This document shows, piece after piece, positions 27,158 through 35,235 of a stretch of 64,000 nt of DNA. The stretch spans positions 2,170,001 to 2,234,000 of the forward strand of contig OZ243953.1 in NCBI GenBank assembly GCA_965214475.1, written 5' to 3'. The translations under genes and the position numbers were made by a program. Position 1 is the stretch's first letter. Each line of letters opens with the position of its first letter. The DNA comes from SIRX01 sp965214475. Lineage in GTDB: Bacteria; Actinomycetota; Rubrobacteria; Rubrobacterales; Rubrobacteraceae. The notes under the pieces were generated by a model. It made no database searches, was not told the origin of the DNA, and saw only the letters and a program-made list of their open reading frames with translations.

Positions 27158-27925
27158 TTGGCGGGAAGACTCGAAGGAAAAGTAGCCGTCATAACCGGGT
27201 CCGCAAGCGGCATCGGTCGCGAAAGTGCCCGCCGCTTCGCTGAAGAGGGCGCCAGCGTCTGCGTAGCGGACCTCGACACCGAAACCGGCAAACAAGCCGC
27301 CGGAGAGGTCGGCGGCTTCTACATCCATGTGGACGTTACCGACCCCAAGAGCGTCAGGGAGATGTACGAAGAGGCCTCGAAACGCTTTGGCGGCATAGAC
27401 ATCCTCTTCAACAACGCTGGCATCTCACCGCCGGACGACGCCTCCGTCCTCGACACGGACTTCGACGTCTGGCAGAAAGTCCAGGACGTTAACCTCAAAT
27501 CCGTATACTTGTGTTGCAAATATGGAATCCCTCACCTGCTGGAGCGGGGTGCGGGCTCGGTCATAAACACCGCTTCCTTCGTCGCCACGATGGGGGCGGC
27601 GACCTCCCAGATCTCCTACACTGCCTCCAAAGGCGGCGTGCTTTCCATGAGCCGCGAGCTCGGGGTGCAGTTCGGTCGTCAAGGAATACGGGTAAACGCC
27701 CTCAGTCCCGGCCCCGTAAATACGCCGCTGCTGCAGGAACTCTTCGCCAAAGATCCCGAGAAGGCTGCGAGGAGGCTCGTGCATTTGCCGACGGGCCGGT
27801 TTGCCGAGGCCGTCGAGATCGCCAACGCTGCGCTCTTTCTCGCCTCTGACGAGTCTTCGTACATAACGGCCTCTAACTTCCTGGTTGACGGCGGCATCTC
27901 TGGGGCGTACGTTACACCGGAGTAG
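27158..27925 (+). CDS. Short-chain dehydrogenase/reductase
   Basis: 255 residues of the classical SDR type: VAVITGSASGIGRESARRF (cofactor loop), the NNAG box (LFNNAGISPPDD), and Ser/Tyr/Lys of the active site in NTASF and YTASKGG. Acidic DLD after the second strand suggests NAD rather than NADP. As the only alcohol dehydrogenase in the operon it is the candidate for oxidising the hydroxyl of gamma-glutamylethanolamide to the aldehyde. Start is a TTG at 27158. Confidence 0.9.
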   Translation: MAGRLEGKVAVITGSASGIGRESARRFAEEGASVCVADLDTETGKQAAGEVGGFYIHVDVTDPKSVREMYEEASKRFGGIDILFNNAGISPPDDASVLDTDFDVWQKVQDVNLKSVYLCCKYGIPHLLERGAGSVINTASFVATMGAATSQISYTASKGGVLSMSRELGVQFGRQGIRVNALSPGPVNTPLLQELFAKDPEKAARRLVHLPTGRFAEAVEIANAALFLASDESSYITASNFLVDGGISGAYVTPE

Positions 27926-27944
27926 GAGAGCAGGAGGCACGCGC

Positions 27945-28883
27945 ATGAACCACGGACTATCCAACAGCGTCCTCGACGCCATCGGGAATACTCCGCTACT
28001 GGAGTTAGAGGGCATCTACTGCAAGCTGGAATACCTGAACCCTTCCGGCTCTGTCAAAGCGCGCATCGCCAAGTACATGATCGAACGCGCCGAAGACGAA
28101 GGCTTCCTCAAAAAGGGCGACACCATAGTCGAGGCAACCTCCGGCAACACCGGCAATGCCCTCTCGATGGTAGCCGCAGTAAAGGGCTACCGGATGCTGG
28201 TCGTAATGCCCGAAGGAATGAGCGGCGAGCGGGTCTCCATAAGCAGAGCGTTCGGCGCTGAGGTGCTGGAAATCGGCCACTTCCACGTAAATGAAGCGTT
28301 GGCAAAGGCGCGGGAGTTGGGGCAGGAGCCCGGCTACTTCTGCCCCGCCCAGTTCGAGAGCGAGTGGAACGTAGAGGAGAACCGTACCTGGCTCGGGCCG
28401 GAGATCCTGGACCAGTTACCAGAAGGCGTCGTCCCAGACGCCTTGGTCATGGGCGTCGGGACAGGGGGGACCCTAATTGGTGTTGGCCAAGCTTTTAGGG
28501 AAGTGAACCCGGAAGTGAAGCTCTTTGCCATGGAGCCCACGGAGTCCGAGACTATATTGTGTGGCGAAGTTGGGGATCACCTCATAGAAGGCATCGCCGA
28601 CGGGTTCGTACCCGGCATCTTCCAGCGTCACGGGGACAAGGTGAACGAGGTCCTCTCTACGAAGAGCGAGGAGGCCGTACAGACCATGCGGCGGTTGGCG
28701 CGAGAGTATGGGCTGTTCGTGGGTCCCAGCAGCGGGGCACACCTGGTTGCGGCCAAGCGGGTCAAGGAGGCGTATCCCGAATTGGAGACCGTGGTGACGC
28801 TCTTCTGCGACGAGGGGGAGAAATACATCCAGGATCATTTCTCAGAGAAGATCGAGAAGCTGGAAGCCGAAAATTTCGCTTAG
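27945..28883 (+). CDS. PLP-dependent cysteine-synthase-family enzyme
   Basis: 312 residues from the ATG at 27945, with AGGAGG 7 bases upstream. Schiff-base lysine lies in LEYLNPSGSVKARIAKYM; the phosphate loop and substrate loop are GVGTGGTLIGV and EATSGNTGNALS, as in CysK/CBS-like lyases. It ends with the LFCDEGEKYIQDHF tail. Family members use O-acetylserine or related beta-substituted alanines. Its place directly after the ethanolamine operon is unexplained. A degraded 3' end of a second such gene lies at 34803. Confidence 0.88.
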   Translation: MNHGLSNSVLDAIGNTPLLELEGIYCKLEYLNPSGSVKARIAKYMIERAEDEGFLKKGDTIVEATSGNTGNALSMVAAVKGYRMLVVMPEGMSGERVSISRAFGAEVLEIGHFHVNEALAKARELGQEPGYFCPAQFESEWNVEENRTWLGPEILDQLPEGVVPDALVMGVGTGGTLIGVGQAFREVNPEVKLFAMEPTESETILCGEVGDHLIEGIADGFVPGIFQRHGDKVNEVLSTKSEEAVQTMRRLAREYGLFVGPSSGAHLVAAKRVKEAYPELETVVTLFCDEGEKYIQDHFSEKIEKLEAENFA

Positions 28884-28951
28884 AGACCAGGATCTGCAGT
28901 AATAAAAAGATGCTTTCCTGTGCCTGCAGGTAGAGTCTCCAGTTGTTCTCG

Positions 28952-28957
28952 TATAAT
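28952..28957 (+). promoter_or_regulatory. TATAAT -10 element for the second GntR gene
   Basis: A perfect TATAAT lies 44 bases before the ATG pair at 29001. No good -35 is visible at 17 bases. Its position shows that the frame from 28920 is not the real start of the gene. Confidence 0.45.
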
Positions 28958-29000
28958 GCGAGTGCAGATCGAGAGATTCGAGGCTAGACGGAAGGGCCGG

Positions 29001-29744
29001 ATGATGGTTTCAGGGGAGTCGGGGGTGTCTCCCGTTTATCGCACGGTCGCCGGGACGTTCATGGAGCGTATAGGCGATGGCCGGTTGCCTTCCGGGAGCC
29101 GGTTGCCGTCAGAGCGCCAGCTGGCTGCGGAGTATGGGATCTCACGCATGACGGCCCGGGCGGCGATGAGCCTCTTGGCCCAGAGAGGTTACGTCGAGCG
29201 GAGAAACGGTTCCGGGACGTACGTTGCCGGTCCGAAAGTGGAACTGGACCTGTCCGTCGTCGCCGGCTTTACGGATCGCGTCTTGCGCCACGGTGTCATA
29301 CCGGGGGCCGAAGTTATCGAGGCGCGTACCGTTGGGGGGGACGAACTGGACGCCAGCGTGGCAACGGCCCTGGGCGTGAGTAGCGAAGAGCGGGTTCACA
29401 AGCTCGTGCGTACCCGCACCGGCAACGGAGAGTTGCTGGCCCTGGAAGAATCTTACTTTCCCGCCAGCTACTGCCCGGACCTGCTCGACAAGGAGCTGAC
29501 GGACTCGATCTACGAACTCCTGCGTACCACGTGCAAGTTGGAGCCGGCGTACCTACGACAGGAGACGGAGGTGACTCAACTCAGCTCGTCGGTCGCAGAG
29601 GTACTGGACACCTACCCTGACGCCCCGGCACTACGCGTCACGCGCACCACCTGGGACACCGAAGGGCGGGTGATCGAGTTCGCCCGCGACGTGTACCGCG
29701 GAGACCGACTGCTCTTTGTCACCGAGACCCCCACCGAAGGATAA
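29001..29744 (+). CDS. GntR/HutC-type (UTRA) regulator, second copy
   Basis: About 247 residues from the ATG at 29001 (or 29004). HTH: LPSGSRLPSERQLAAEYGISRMTARAAMSLLAQRGYVERRNG; UTRA domain with the ESYFPASYCPDLLD and TRTTWDTEGRVIEFARDVYRGDR motifs. It is only distantly similar to the GntR protein at 21097. Its location between the ethanolamine operon and the dimethylglycine-dehydrogenase-like operon suggests it controls the latter, sensing an amine or amino acid. Confidence 0.88.
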   Translation: MMVSGESGVSPVYRTVAGTFMERIGDGRLPSGSRLPSERQLAAEYGISRMTARAAMSLLAQRGYVERRNGSGTYVAGPKVELDLSVVAGFTDRVLRHGVIPGAEVIEARTVGGDELDASVATALGVSSEERVHKLVRTRTGNGELLALEESYFPASYCPDLLDKELTDSIYELLRTTCKLEPAYLRQETEVTQLSSSVAEVLDTYPDAPALRVTRTTWDTEGRVIEFARDVYRGDRLLFVTETPTEG

Positions 29745-29833
29745 AGAAGACCACACCCCACCGGCAAGCAACTCTTTTCTAAGAAATCTCGGTAAAAATA
29801 TTCACAAAACCTTGACGCGCCCGAGGACTTTGA

Positions 29834-30322
29834 TTAACGTGGTACATCCGAGCCCTGGAGATCGCCGGCTACATAGGCATTACGCTCTCGGGTGCTTTTC
29901 CGATGGTCTACGTGATCCGGACTTACCTCTCGGGGCCTCTGGGAGCTATAGGACGGCGGTTCGAGCTTAGCTCCGAGGGGAGTGCTGGTGTCGTTGCCGC
30001 ATCGGCCAACATCCTCGCCCTCTATCACATGATCAAAGTCATCCCACCCAAGGATAAGGTCCTGTGCATAGCGTTTGCGGTATGTTCGGCGTTCCTCTTA
30101 GGAGACCATCTGGCGTTCACCGCCAACTTCCAACCCAACATGATACTGCCGCTCATAATCGGGAAGTTCACCGCCGGGATACTCGCTATAGCGCTGGCTG
30201 TCTGGATCGCCGTGCCCACAGCCTTACGGTTGGAGCAGCAGGATCGGGACGAGGGAGTCATAGGCGAAGATGAGTACACCGGACAAGTCGGGGCGCTGGC
30301 GGCCGACGAGCCGGCTAGCTAA
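29834..30322 (+). pseudogene. eutH: 5'-truncated eutH (ethanolamine transport protein) remnant
   Basis: Reading from an in-frame TGA at 29831, the frame encodes ALEIAGYIGITLSGAFPMVY, then IRTYLSGPLGAIGRRF, VAASANILALYHMIKVIP and AFAVCSAFLLGDHLAFTANF, ending in a hydrophobic segment. These match the C-terminal third of EutH, normally ~400 residues. The N-terminal ~60 per cent is absent, and the only ATG (29903, 139 residues) has no ribosome site. It is a decayed transporter, apparently replaced by the permease at 22214. Confidence 0.8.
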
Positions 30323-30364
30323 ACGACCAGTTCACTGACGAATCACTGCTGAGGAGGCATACGG

Positions 30365-32794
30365 TTGAGAGATGAAGCTCGGGCTGTCGTTATAGGCGGA
30401 GGGGTGGGGGGAACGAGCATCGCCTACCACCTGGCCGCGTTGGGCTGGCGAGACGTAGTGCTGCTGGAGAAGGGCGAGATCGCCGACGGCACGACCTGGC
30501 ATTCTGCGGGGCTCGTGGGACAGCTCAGGCCCTCGAAGACGCTCACCGAGATGAACATGCACAGCGTCGAAGTCTACCGGCGGTTGAAAGAAGAGACTGG
30601 CGTGGACCCTGGCTGGAAGGAAGTCGGGAGCCTGCGCCTGATCTCCTCGCAAGACCAGGCCGAGGAACTACACCGGCTCGCGGGCATGGCCACGGCCTTC
30701 AGACTGCCCCTGGAGATCATCAGCACCGAAGAAGCCCTGGAGCTTTTTCCACTCTTGGATCCCGAAGGCGTGAGGTGCGCCGCCTACGATCCGAGCGACG
30801 GCTACATAGACACGGACGGGCTCGCCCGTTCCCTGGCCGAAGGAGCGCGCTCCAGAGGAGTGGAAGTTTGCACCGGCGTCCACGTAACCGGATTCGAAAT
30901 AAAAAACAGGCGCGTGCAAGAAGTCATTACAGACCAGGGAAACATCCGTACCGGGGTAGTCGCAAACGCCGCCGGCATGTGGGCACCCCAGATCGGCAAA
31001 CTCGCCGGCGTGAGTGTGCCGTTGGTCCCGTTCCAGCACCAGTACGTGCGTATGAGCATGGGGGAATCAGTTTCCACGGACCTCCCCACCCTCCGGGACC
31101 CAGACGACTTAGTGTACTTCCGTCCGATGGAAGGAGACCTCGTAACGGGCGGTTACGGCCGTGACCCGGCGTCCTGGTCCGTAGACGGGGTGCCGGAAGA
31201 TTTCGGCCGGGAGCTTCTCTCTCCCGATTGGGAGAGGTTCGAGCCGCTGTTCGAGAACTCTAAGCGGCGTGTCCCGGACCTTCAGGATGCTGAGGTGGTT
31301 GAGTTCGTCAACGGCCCGGAGTCCTTTACCCCGGACGGGGAGTTCGTCCTGGGCGAGTCGGAGGTTCGAGGGTTTTTCGTGGCGGCGGGGTTCAATGCCC
31401 ACGGCATCGCGGGGGCCGGCGGGATCGGTCGCATCATGGCCGAGTGGATCGTGGACGGCGAGCCGAGCATGGACGTCTGGGAGATGGACATCCGCCGTTT
31501 CGGAGACCACTATCGTAGCCGCCGGTACACCCTGGATCGCACCAGGGAATCGCTGTCCATGTACTACGACATCTCCTATCCCAACCAGGAGCCGCAGAGT
31601 GCGCGGGAACTCCGGCTCTCACCAGCGTATGAGCGTCTCAAAGCTCTGGGGGCGAATTTCGGGGAGAAGGCGGGATGGGAGCGGCCGAACTACTTCCGGT
31701 CCAACGAAGACCCGACCCTGGAGCGTTTCCGTCCCCGGGGCATGGCCGGAAGGTACTGGTCCACGGCTATCCCGGCGGAGCATCATGCCGTCCGGGAGCG
31801 AGCCGGGCTGTTCGACCAATCCTCTTTTGCGAAGATCGAGGTGACAGGTTTCGGTGCCTGCGAGTTCCTGCAGCGACTCTGCGACAACGACGTAGACAAA
31901 GAGCCGGGCACGGTAACCTACACCCAGATGCTCAACCCCGGCGGAGGCATCGAGTGCGACTTCACCGTCACCCGACTTGGGGAGGAGCGATTCCGCATCA
32001 TAACCGGCACGGCATTCGGTAAACACGACATGTCCTGGATGAGGATGCACCAGCCGGACGACGGGAGGGTGGAGATCCAGGACGTCACTTCGAGCCTCGC
32101 CTGTATTGGCATTCAGGGACCGCGATCCAGGGACATCCTCTCGTCCGTCTGCCAGGATGATTTATCGAACGAGGCTTTTCCGTACATGCGGGCGCGGGAG
32201 ATCACGGTGGGGGAGGTGCCTTGTACCGCGCTCCGCGTCACTTACGTCGGGGAGCTGGGGTGGGAGATCTACCCTCCAATGGAATTCGGCTGCCGGTTGT
32301 GGGACGTGCTCTACGAGGCCGGGCAACCGTATGGCCTTGTGCCTGCCGGCTATCGGGCCATCGAGTCTATGCGACTGGAAGGCGGCTTCCTCGCGTGGGC
32401 TGCGGACATTACTCCTGAAGAGAACCCGTTCGAGGCCGGTCTCGGGTTCGCCGTGAAGCTCGACAAAGGAGACTTTATCGGCAAGGAGGCCCTGGAGAAG
32501 GTCAAGGCCCGTGGGGTGGAGCGCAAGCTGTGCTGCCTGGTGTTGGAGGACTTCGGCATGTCTACCCTGGGAAACGAGACCGTCAAACGCAGTGGGGAAG
32601 TGGTTTCGAGGGTGATGTCCGGTGGGCAGGGATACTCGGTCGGCGAGAGCATCGCTTACGCGTACCTGCCGGTCGGGCTCTCGGAGGCTGGTACGGAGCT
32701 TTTGGTGGAGGTGTTTGGGGAAGAGGTTCCCGCCGAGGTAGTCGCGGGTCCGCTCTGGGACCCCAAACACGAGCGGGCGAGGGGTAGGCGATGA
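30365..32794 (+). CDS. Dimethylglycine/sarcosine dehydrogenase-like flavoprotein (DAO + GcvT)
   Basis: 809 residues from a TTG with GAGGAGG upstream. Residues ~1-380 are a DAO domain: VVIGGGVGGTSIAYHLA and GTTWHSAGLVGQL, where the His near residue 46 matches the covalent FAD-histidine of dimethylglycine dehydrogenase. An FAO_M bridge follows (~385-440) and then GcvT and GcvT_C domains (~445-800: ARDILSSVCQDDLSNEAFPY, VPAGYRAIESMRLEGGFLAW). It should demethylate N-methylated glycine and pass the one-carbon unit to tetrahydrofolate. The final product would be glycine, consistent with the gcv operon downstream. Stop overlaps the next start (ATGA). Confidence 0.86.
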   Translation: MRDEARAVVIGGGVGGTSIAYHLAALGWRDVVLLEKGEIADGTTWHSAGLVGQLRPSKTLTEMNMHSVEVYRRLKEETGVDPGWKEVGSLRLISSQDQAEELHRLAGMATAFRLPLEIISTEEALELFPLLDPEGVRCAAYDPSDGYIDTDGLARSLAEGARSRGVEVCTGVHVTGFEIKNRRVQEVITDQGNIRTGVVANAAGMWAPQIGKLAGVSVPLVPFQHQYVRMSMGESVSTDLPTLRDPDDLVYFRPMEGDLVTGGYGRDPASWSVDGVPEDFGRELLSPDWERFEPLFENSKRRVPDLQDAEVVEFVNGPESFTPDGEFVLGESEVRGFFVAAGFNAHGIAGAGGIGRIMAEWIVDGEPSMDVWEMDIRRFGDHYRSRRYTLDRTRESLSMYYDISYPNQEPQSARELRLSPAYERLKALGANFGEKAGWERPNYFRSNEDPTLERFRPRGMAGRYWSTAIPAEHHAVRERAGLFDQSSFAKIEVTGFGACEFLQRLCDNDVDKEPGTVTYTQMLNPGGGIECDFTVTRLGEERFRIITGTAFGKHDMSWMRMHQPDDGRVEIQDVTSSLACIGIQGPRSRDILSSVCQDDLSNEAFPYMRAREITVGEVPCTALRVTYVGELGWEIYPPMEFGCRLWDVLYEAGQPYGLVPAGYRAIESMRLEGGFLAWAADITPEENPFEAGLGFAVKLDKGDFIGKEALEKVKARGVERKLCCLVLEDFGMSTLGNETVKRSGEVVSRVMSGGQGYSVGESIAYAYLPVGLSEAGTELLVEVFGEEVPAEVVAGPLWDPKHERARGRR

Positions 32795-33450
32795 TCGAAC
32801 AGCCAGAGGTTGGCGCAGACGAAATACTCCTCTCTACCATCCGCCACGGTCTGACCGAGTTGAACCGGGACAGGAGGGTGGGAGGCCGGGTGGACGCCCC
32901 GCTTATAGAGGAAGGCCGCGAGCAGGCGCGGGAGGCCCGGCAGAGGTTCGACGGCACGCCGTTCGACGTGGTGGTCTCTTCTCCTCTGTCGCGGGTGTTG
33001 GAGACCGCGGAGATCGTCGCGGGAGTCGAACGCGACGAGATTCTAGTGAAGGAGGCGTGCATAGAACGCTCCTTCGGGGAGATGGAGGGGATGTCTCCAG
33101 AAAAAATCCGGGAGCAGCTACCGCAGGTCCGTTATACGCAGATAGACGGGGTGGATTACTCTCTGAACCCTCCCGGCGGGGAGACCTTCGAGCAATTGCA
33201 CGAACGGGCCAGGGAGTTCTTTGAAGGGACCGTAATGTCTCACCGCGGCAAAAGGGTCGTGCTCTTCGGGCACGAAAACTTCCTCCAACAGTTGCACGGC
33301 GTGATCCGAGGTCTCGGACCGATGGAGTCGCTCGAAGGCGGCATCCTGAACTGCGAGTTGAACCAGTTCCATCTTGGTTCCGACGGCTCGTTCCTGTCCC
33401 ACGATTCGATCCAGCTCTGTCCGTCGGCGAGCGAACATCCCTCCTTCTGA
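32791..33450 (+). CDS. Histidine phosphatase family protein (phosphoglycerate-mutase-like)
   Basis: 219 residues. The phosphohistidine motif is STIRHGLTELNRDRRV, the second Arg lies in SSPLSRVLETAEIV, the acid Glu in ERSFGEMEGMSP, and the second His in VVLFGHENFLQQL. The family removes phosphate from varied substrates. It is translationally coupled on both sides, between the flavoprotein and the GCS2-type ligase, but the physiological substrate is not evident. Confidence 0.85.
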   Translation: MIEQPEVGADEILLSTIRHGLTELNRDRRVGGRVDAPLIEEGREQAREARQRFDGTPFDVVVSSPLSRVLETAEIVAGVERDEILVKEACIERSFGEMEGMSPEKIREQLPQVRYTQIDGVDYSLNPPGGETFEQLHERAREFFEGTVMSHRGKRVVLFGHENFLQQLHGVIRGLGPMESLEGGILNCELNQFHLGSDGSFLSHDSIQLCPSASEHPSF

Positions 33451-34772
33451 TGCAGCTTCGTGATGCTTCCGTTTCTAAAGCCTTGGCGAACATAACAGAG
33501 AAGTTCGCGGCAGGCTTCCCAGCCACGGCACCTTCCGTGAGAACAGTGGGCCGGGAGGCGGAATTCCCGTTGGTCAGGCCGGATGGACGTGCTGGGAACA
33601 TCTTCCAGGTACTGCCCCTGCTCCTGGAACAGGACGACTACGAGCCGACCTACGATTTGGGGAGTGATGGCAACGGATTCCTGAGTGGGGTGGAGGCCGA
33701 CGGGTGGTCCTGCGCGAGCGAGGTTGGTATATCCACCGTAGAGCTGTCTGCCGGTCCAAAGCCAACCCTCCACGAACTCGCCCGGGATATGGACCGGGGT
33801 TTAGAACGGCTAACGGAAGCCGTTAGGCAAGCTAACTTCCGTCTTCTGGGGTTCGGCATCCAGCCCAGGACTCCCGCCCATCTTGGGCTGCTCACGCCCA
33901 AGAAACGGTACTCGGCGTTGCTCGAAGCTATCGGGAACCAGTGGCTGAAGTTCTGTGTTACCGCCGGCGACCAGTTGCAGGTAGACGTGGGACAGGACGA
34001 CCTGGTGAGAACCATGAACCTCATGAACGCGGCCTCCGGGGCGATCATAGCCCTTACGGCTAACTCTCCGATATACGGCGGTCGAGAGGGCAAATTCGCC
34101 TCGGGGCGGGAAGGGCTCACGGCGAACATGGTGGGCGAACCTCACCGGCATGGCTCTCCCGCCGGTCCCTACTCCGATCTCGAAGAGTACGTGCGGTTTC
34201 TCGCCAGCCTGCAGTGTCTGTGTCTTCCGGAGGGCGATGGAAACTTCCGGGTGATCGGCGTTCCGTTCGTCGAACAATTGCGTCGTGACCCGGCTTTGCA
34301 AGATCCCGAAGCGGCCTTCGACGCGTTCTTGCTCCACGAGCACTACGTCTGGCCCAGCGCGCGGCCGAGGTCCAGGATCGGGACAGTGGAGATCCGTCCG
34401 GCCTGCCAGCAGCCACCGGACTCGGCATGGGTCCCCTCTGCTCTGGGGTTGGGTCTCATAGAAGCCGCAGACGAACTGGAAAACTACCTGGAAGACTCTC
34501 TTGGCAAGCTCTACTGGGAGGCGCTACAAGAGCATCGCAAGCTCGCCTTAAGACACGGCATCACTGCGCCGGAACCGGTTCCCCATTTTCTCGATACCAT
34601 AGTCAATATCGCCGAGGAAGGGTTGTGTCGTCGGGGTGAGGGCGAGGAAACTTTCCTGGAGCCGGCACGAGACCGTCTCGAACGGCGTACGGAACCGGCC
34701 GTTGAAGCAAAAGCTTTGTTCGAAAGGAGCGGTCCCGCCGCACTGGTGTCCGAGTTGTCGCTAAGGGATTAG
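33450..34772 (+). CDS. Glutamate-cysteine ligase family 2 (GCS2/EgtA-like) protein
   Basis: 440 residues; VGREAEFPLVRPDGRAG, the Gly/Glu strand pattern, GVEADGWSCASEVGISTVELSAGPKPTL and GTVEIRPACQQPPDS belong to the GCS2 ATP-grasp-unrelated ligase superfamily with glutamate-binding and metal-binding Glu residues. Members make gamma-glutamyl-cysteine or other gamma-glutamyl amides. The amine partner cannot be read from sequence. It lies in the dimethylglycine-dehydrogenase transcript (TGATG overlap with the phosphatase), so a glutamyl cap on an amine nutrient is as plausible as thiol synthesis. Confidence 0.75.
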   Translation: MQLRDASVSKALANITEKFAAGFPATAPSVRTVGREAEFPLVRPDGRAGNIFQVLPLLLEQDDYEPTYDLGSDGNGFLSGVEADGWSCASEVGISTVELSAGPKPTLHELARDMDRGLERLTEAVRQANFRLLGFGIQPRTPAHLGLLTPKKRYSALLEAIGNQWLKFCVTAGDQLQVDVGQDDLVRTMNLMNAASGAIIALTANSPIYGGREGKFASGREGLTANMVGEPHRHGSPAGPYSDLEEYVRFLASLQCLCLPEGDGNFRVIGVPFVEQLRRDPALQDPEAAFDAFLLHEHYVWPSARPRSRIGTVEIRPACQQPPDSAWVPSALGLGLIEAADELENYLEDSLGKLYWEALQEHRKLALRHGITAPEPVPHFLDTIVNIAEEGLCRRGEGEETFLEPARDRLERRTEPAVEAKALFERSGPAALVSELSLRD

Positions 34773-34802
34773 AGGCAGAGTTTATTCCGACTGTAAAACA
34801 CG

Positions 34803-34865
34803 GGAGTGCTATTTTGCGACGAAGGTGAGAAGTACACCTCCGAGCACGAAAAAGGGACGAAGTAA
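34803..34865 (+). pseudogene. 3' remnant of a second cysteine-synthase-like gene
   Basis: Twenty-one codons read TGVLFCDEGEKYTSEHEKGTK and stop. LFCDEGEKY is identical to the tail of the intact gene at 27945 (nine of nine residues). An in-frame TAA sits just upstream at 34794, and the rest of the gene is gone. It is a fossil of a deleted copy whose end has become the terminator at 34851. Confidence 0.7.
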
Positions 34866-34881
34866 AAAGCTCCGTCCCTTT
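34851..34881. terminator. Terminator between the operon and the small basic gene
   Basis: AAAGGGACG and CGTCCCTTT (34851-34859, 34873-34881) form a perfect 9-base stem. T-rich sequence flanks both sides, so it can act in both directions, on the GCS2 operon and on the convergent small gene at 34911. Confidence 0.7.
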
Positions 34882-34910
34882 CTATTACTATGGGGAGTTG
34901 ACTGTGCCTC

Positions 34911-35045
34911 TTATTTTAGGAGCTTCTTGGCGGCCTTTTTGGCCTTTCCCGCGCCAGATCCGCCACCGGACTTCTTGCCGCCGCCGGTCTTGCCTTTCAC
35001 GGCCTTCTTTACGGCTCCTTTTGCTGCCTTCTCCACTCCGGCCAT
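34911..35045 (-). CDS. Small lysine/alanine/glycine-rich basic protein
   Basis: 44 residues: MAGVEKAAKGAVKKAVKG, then KTGGGKKSGGGSG, then AGKAKKAAKKLLK. It has a GAGGAAAGAG ribosome site upstream. About one third of residues are Lys, with no acidic residue after position 5, resembling the C-terminal tails of histone H1 or HU-like nucleoid proteins. A nucleic-acid or polyanion-binding role is inference. It is convergent with the GCS2 operon and divergent from the fic gene, sharing the operator region at 35136. Confidence 0.6.
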   Translation of the reverse strand: MAGVEKAAKGAVKKAVKGKTGGGKKSGGGSGAGKAKKAAKKLLK

Positions 35046-35135
35046 AGGTTCACTCTTTCCTCGATGAACAACTGCTAAAGTCTCTACCCTTTTGGACGAT
35101 GTGCAAACAACCCTGATCTCTGCAAAGGATAAGGT

Positions 35136-35194
35136 TGCTGCTAATTTGCTGCTAATTTTTGCTAAATTAGCAGCAACAGAGGTTTGCTGCTAAA
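35136..35194. promoter_or_regulatory. Operator array upstream of fic
   Basis: The 10-mer TTGCTGCTAA occurs at 35136, 35147 and 35185 on the plus strand and inverted (TTAGCAGCAA) at 35168-35177. Copies 1 and 2 are 11 bases apart, close to one helical turn. TGCTAAATTAGCA at 35161-35173 is a perfect palindrome. The array lies 40-100 bases before the fic ATG, in the gap shared with the small basic gene. Confidence 0.75.
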
Positions 35195-35235
35195 CTATGG
35201 ACATCTAAGGTGCTGTCGACTCCGAGTTAGAGGCT

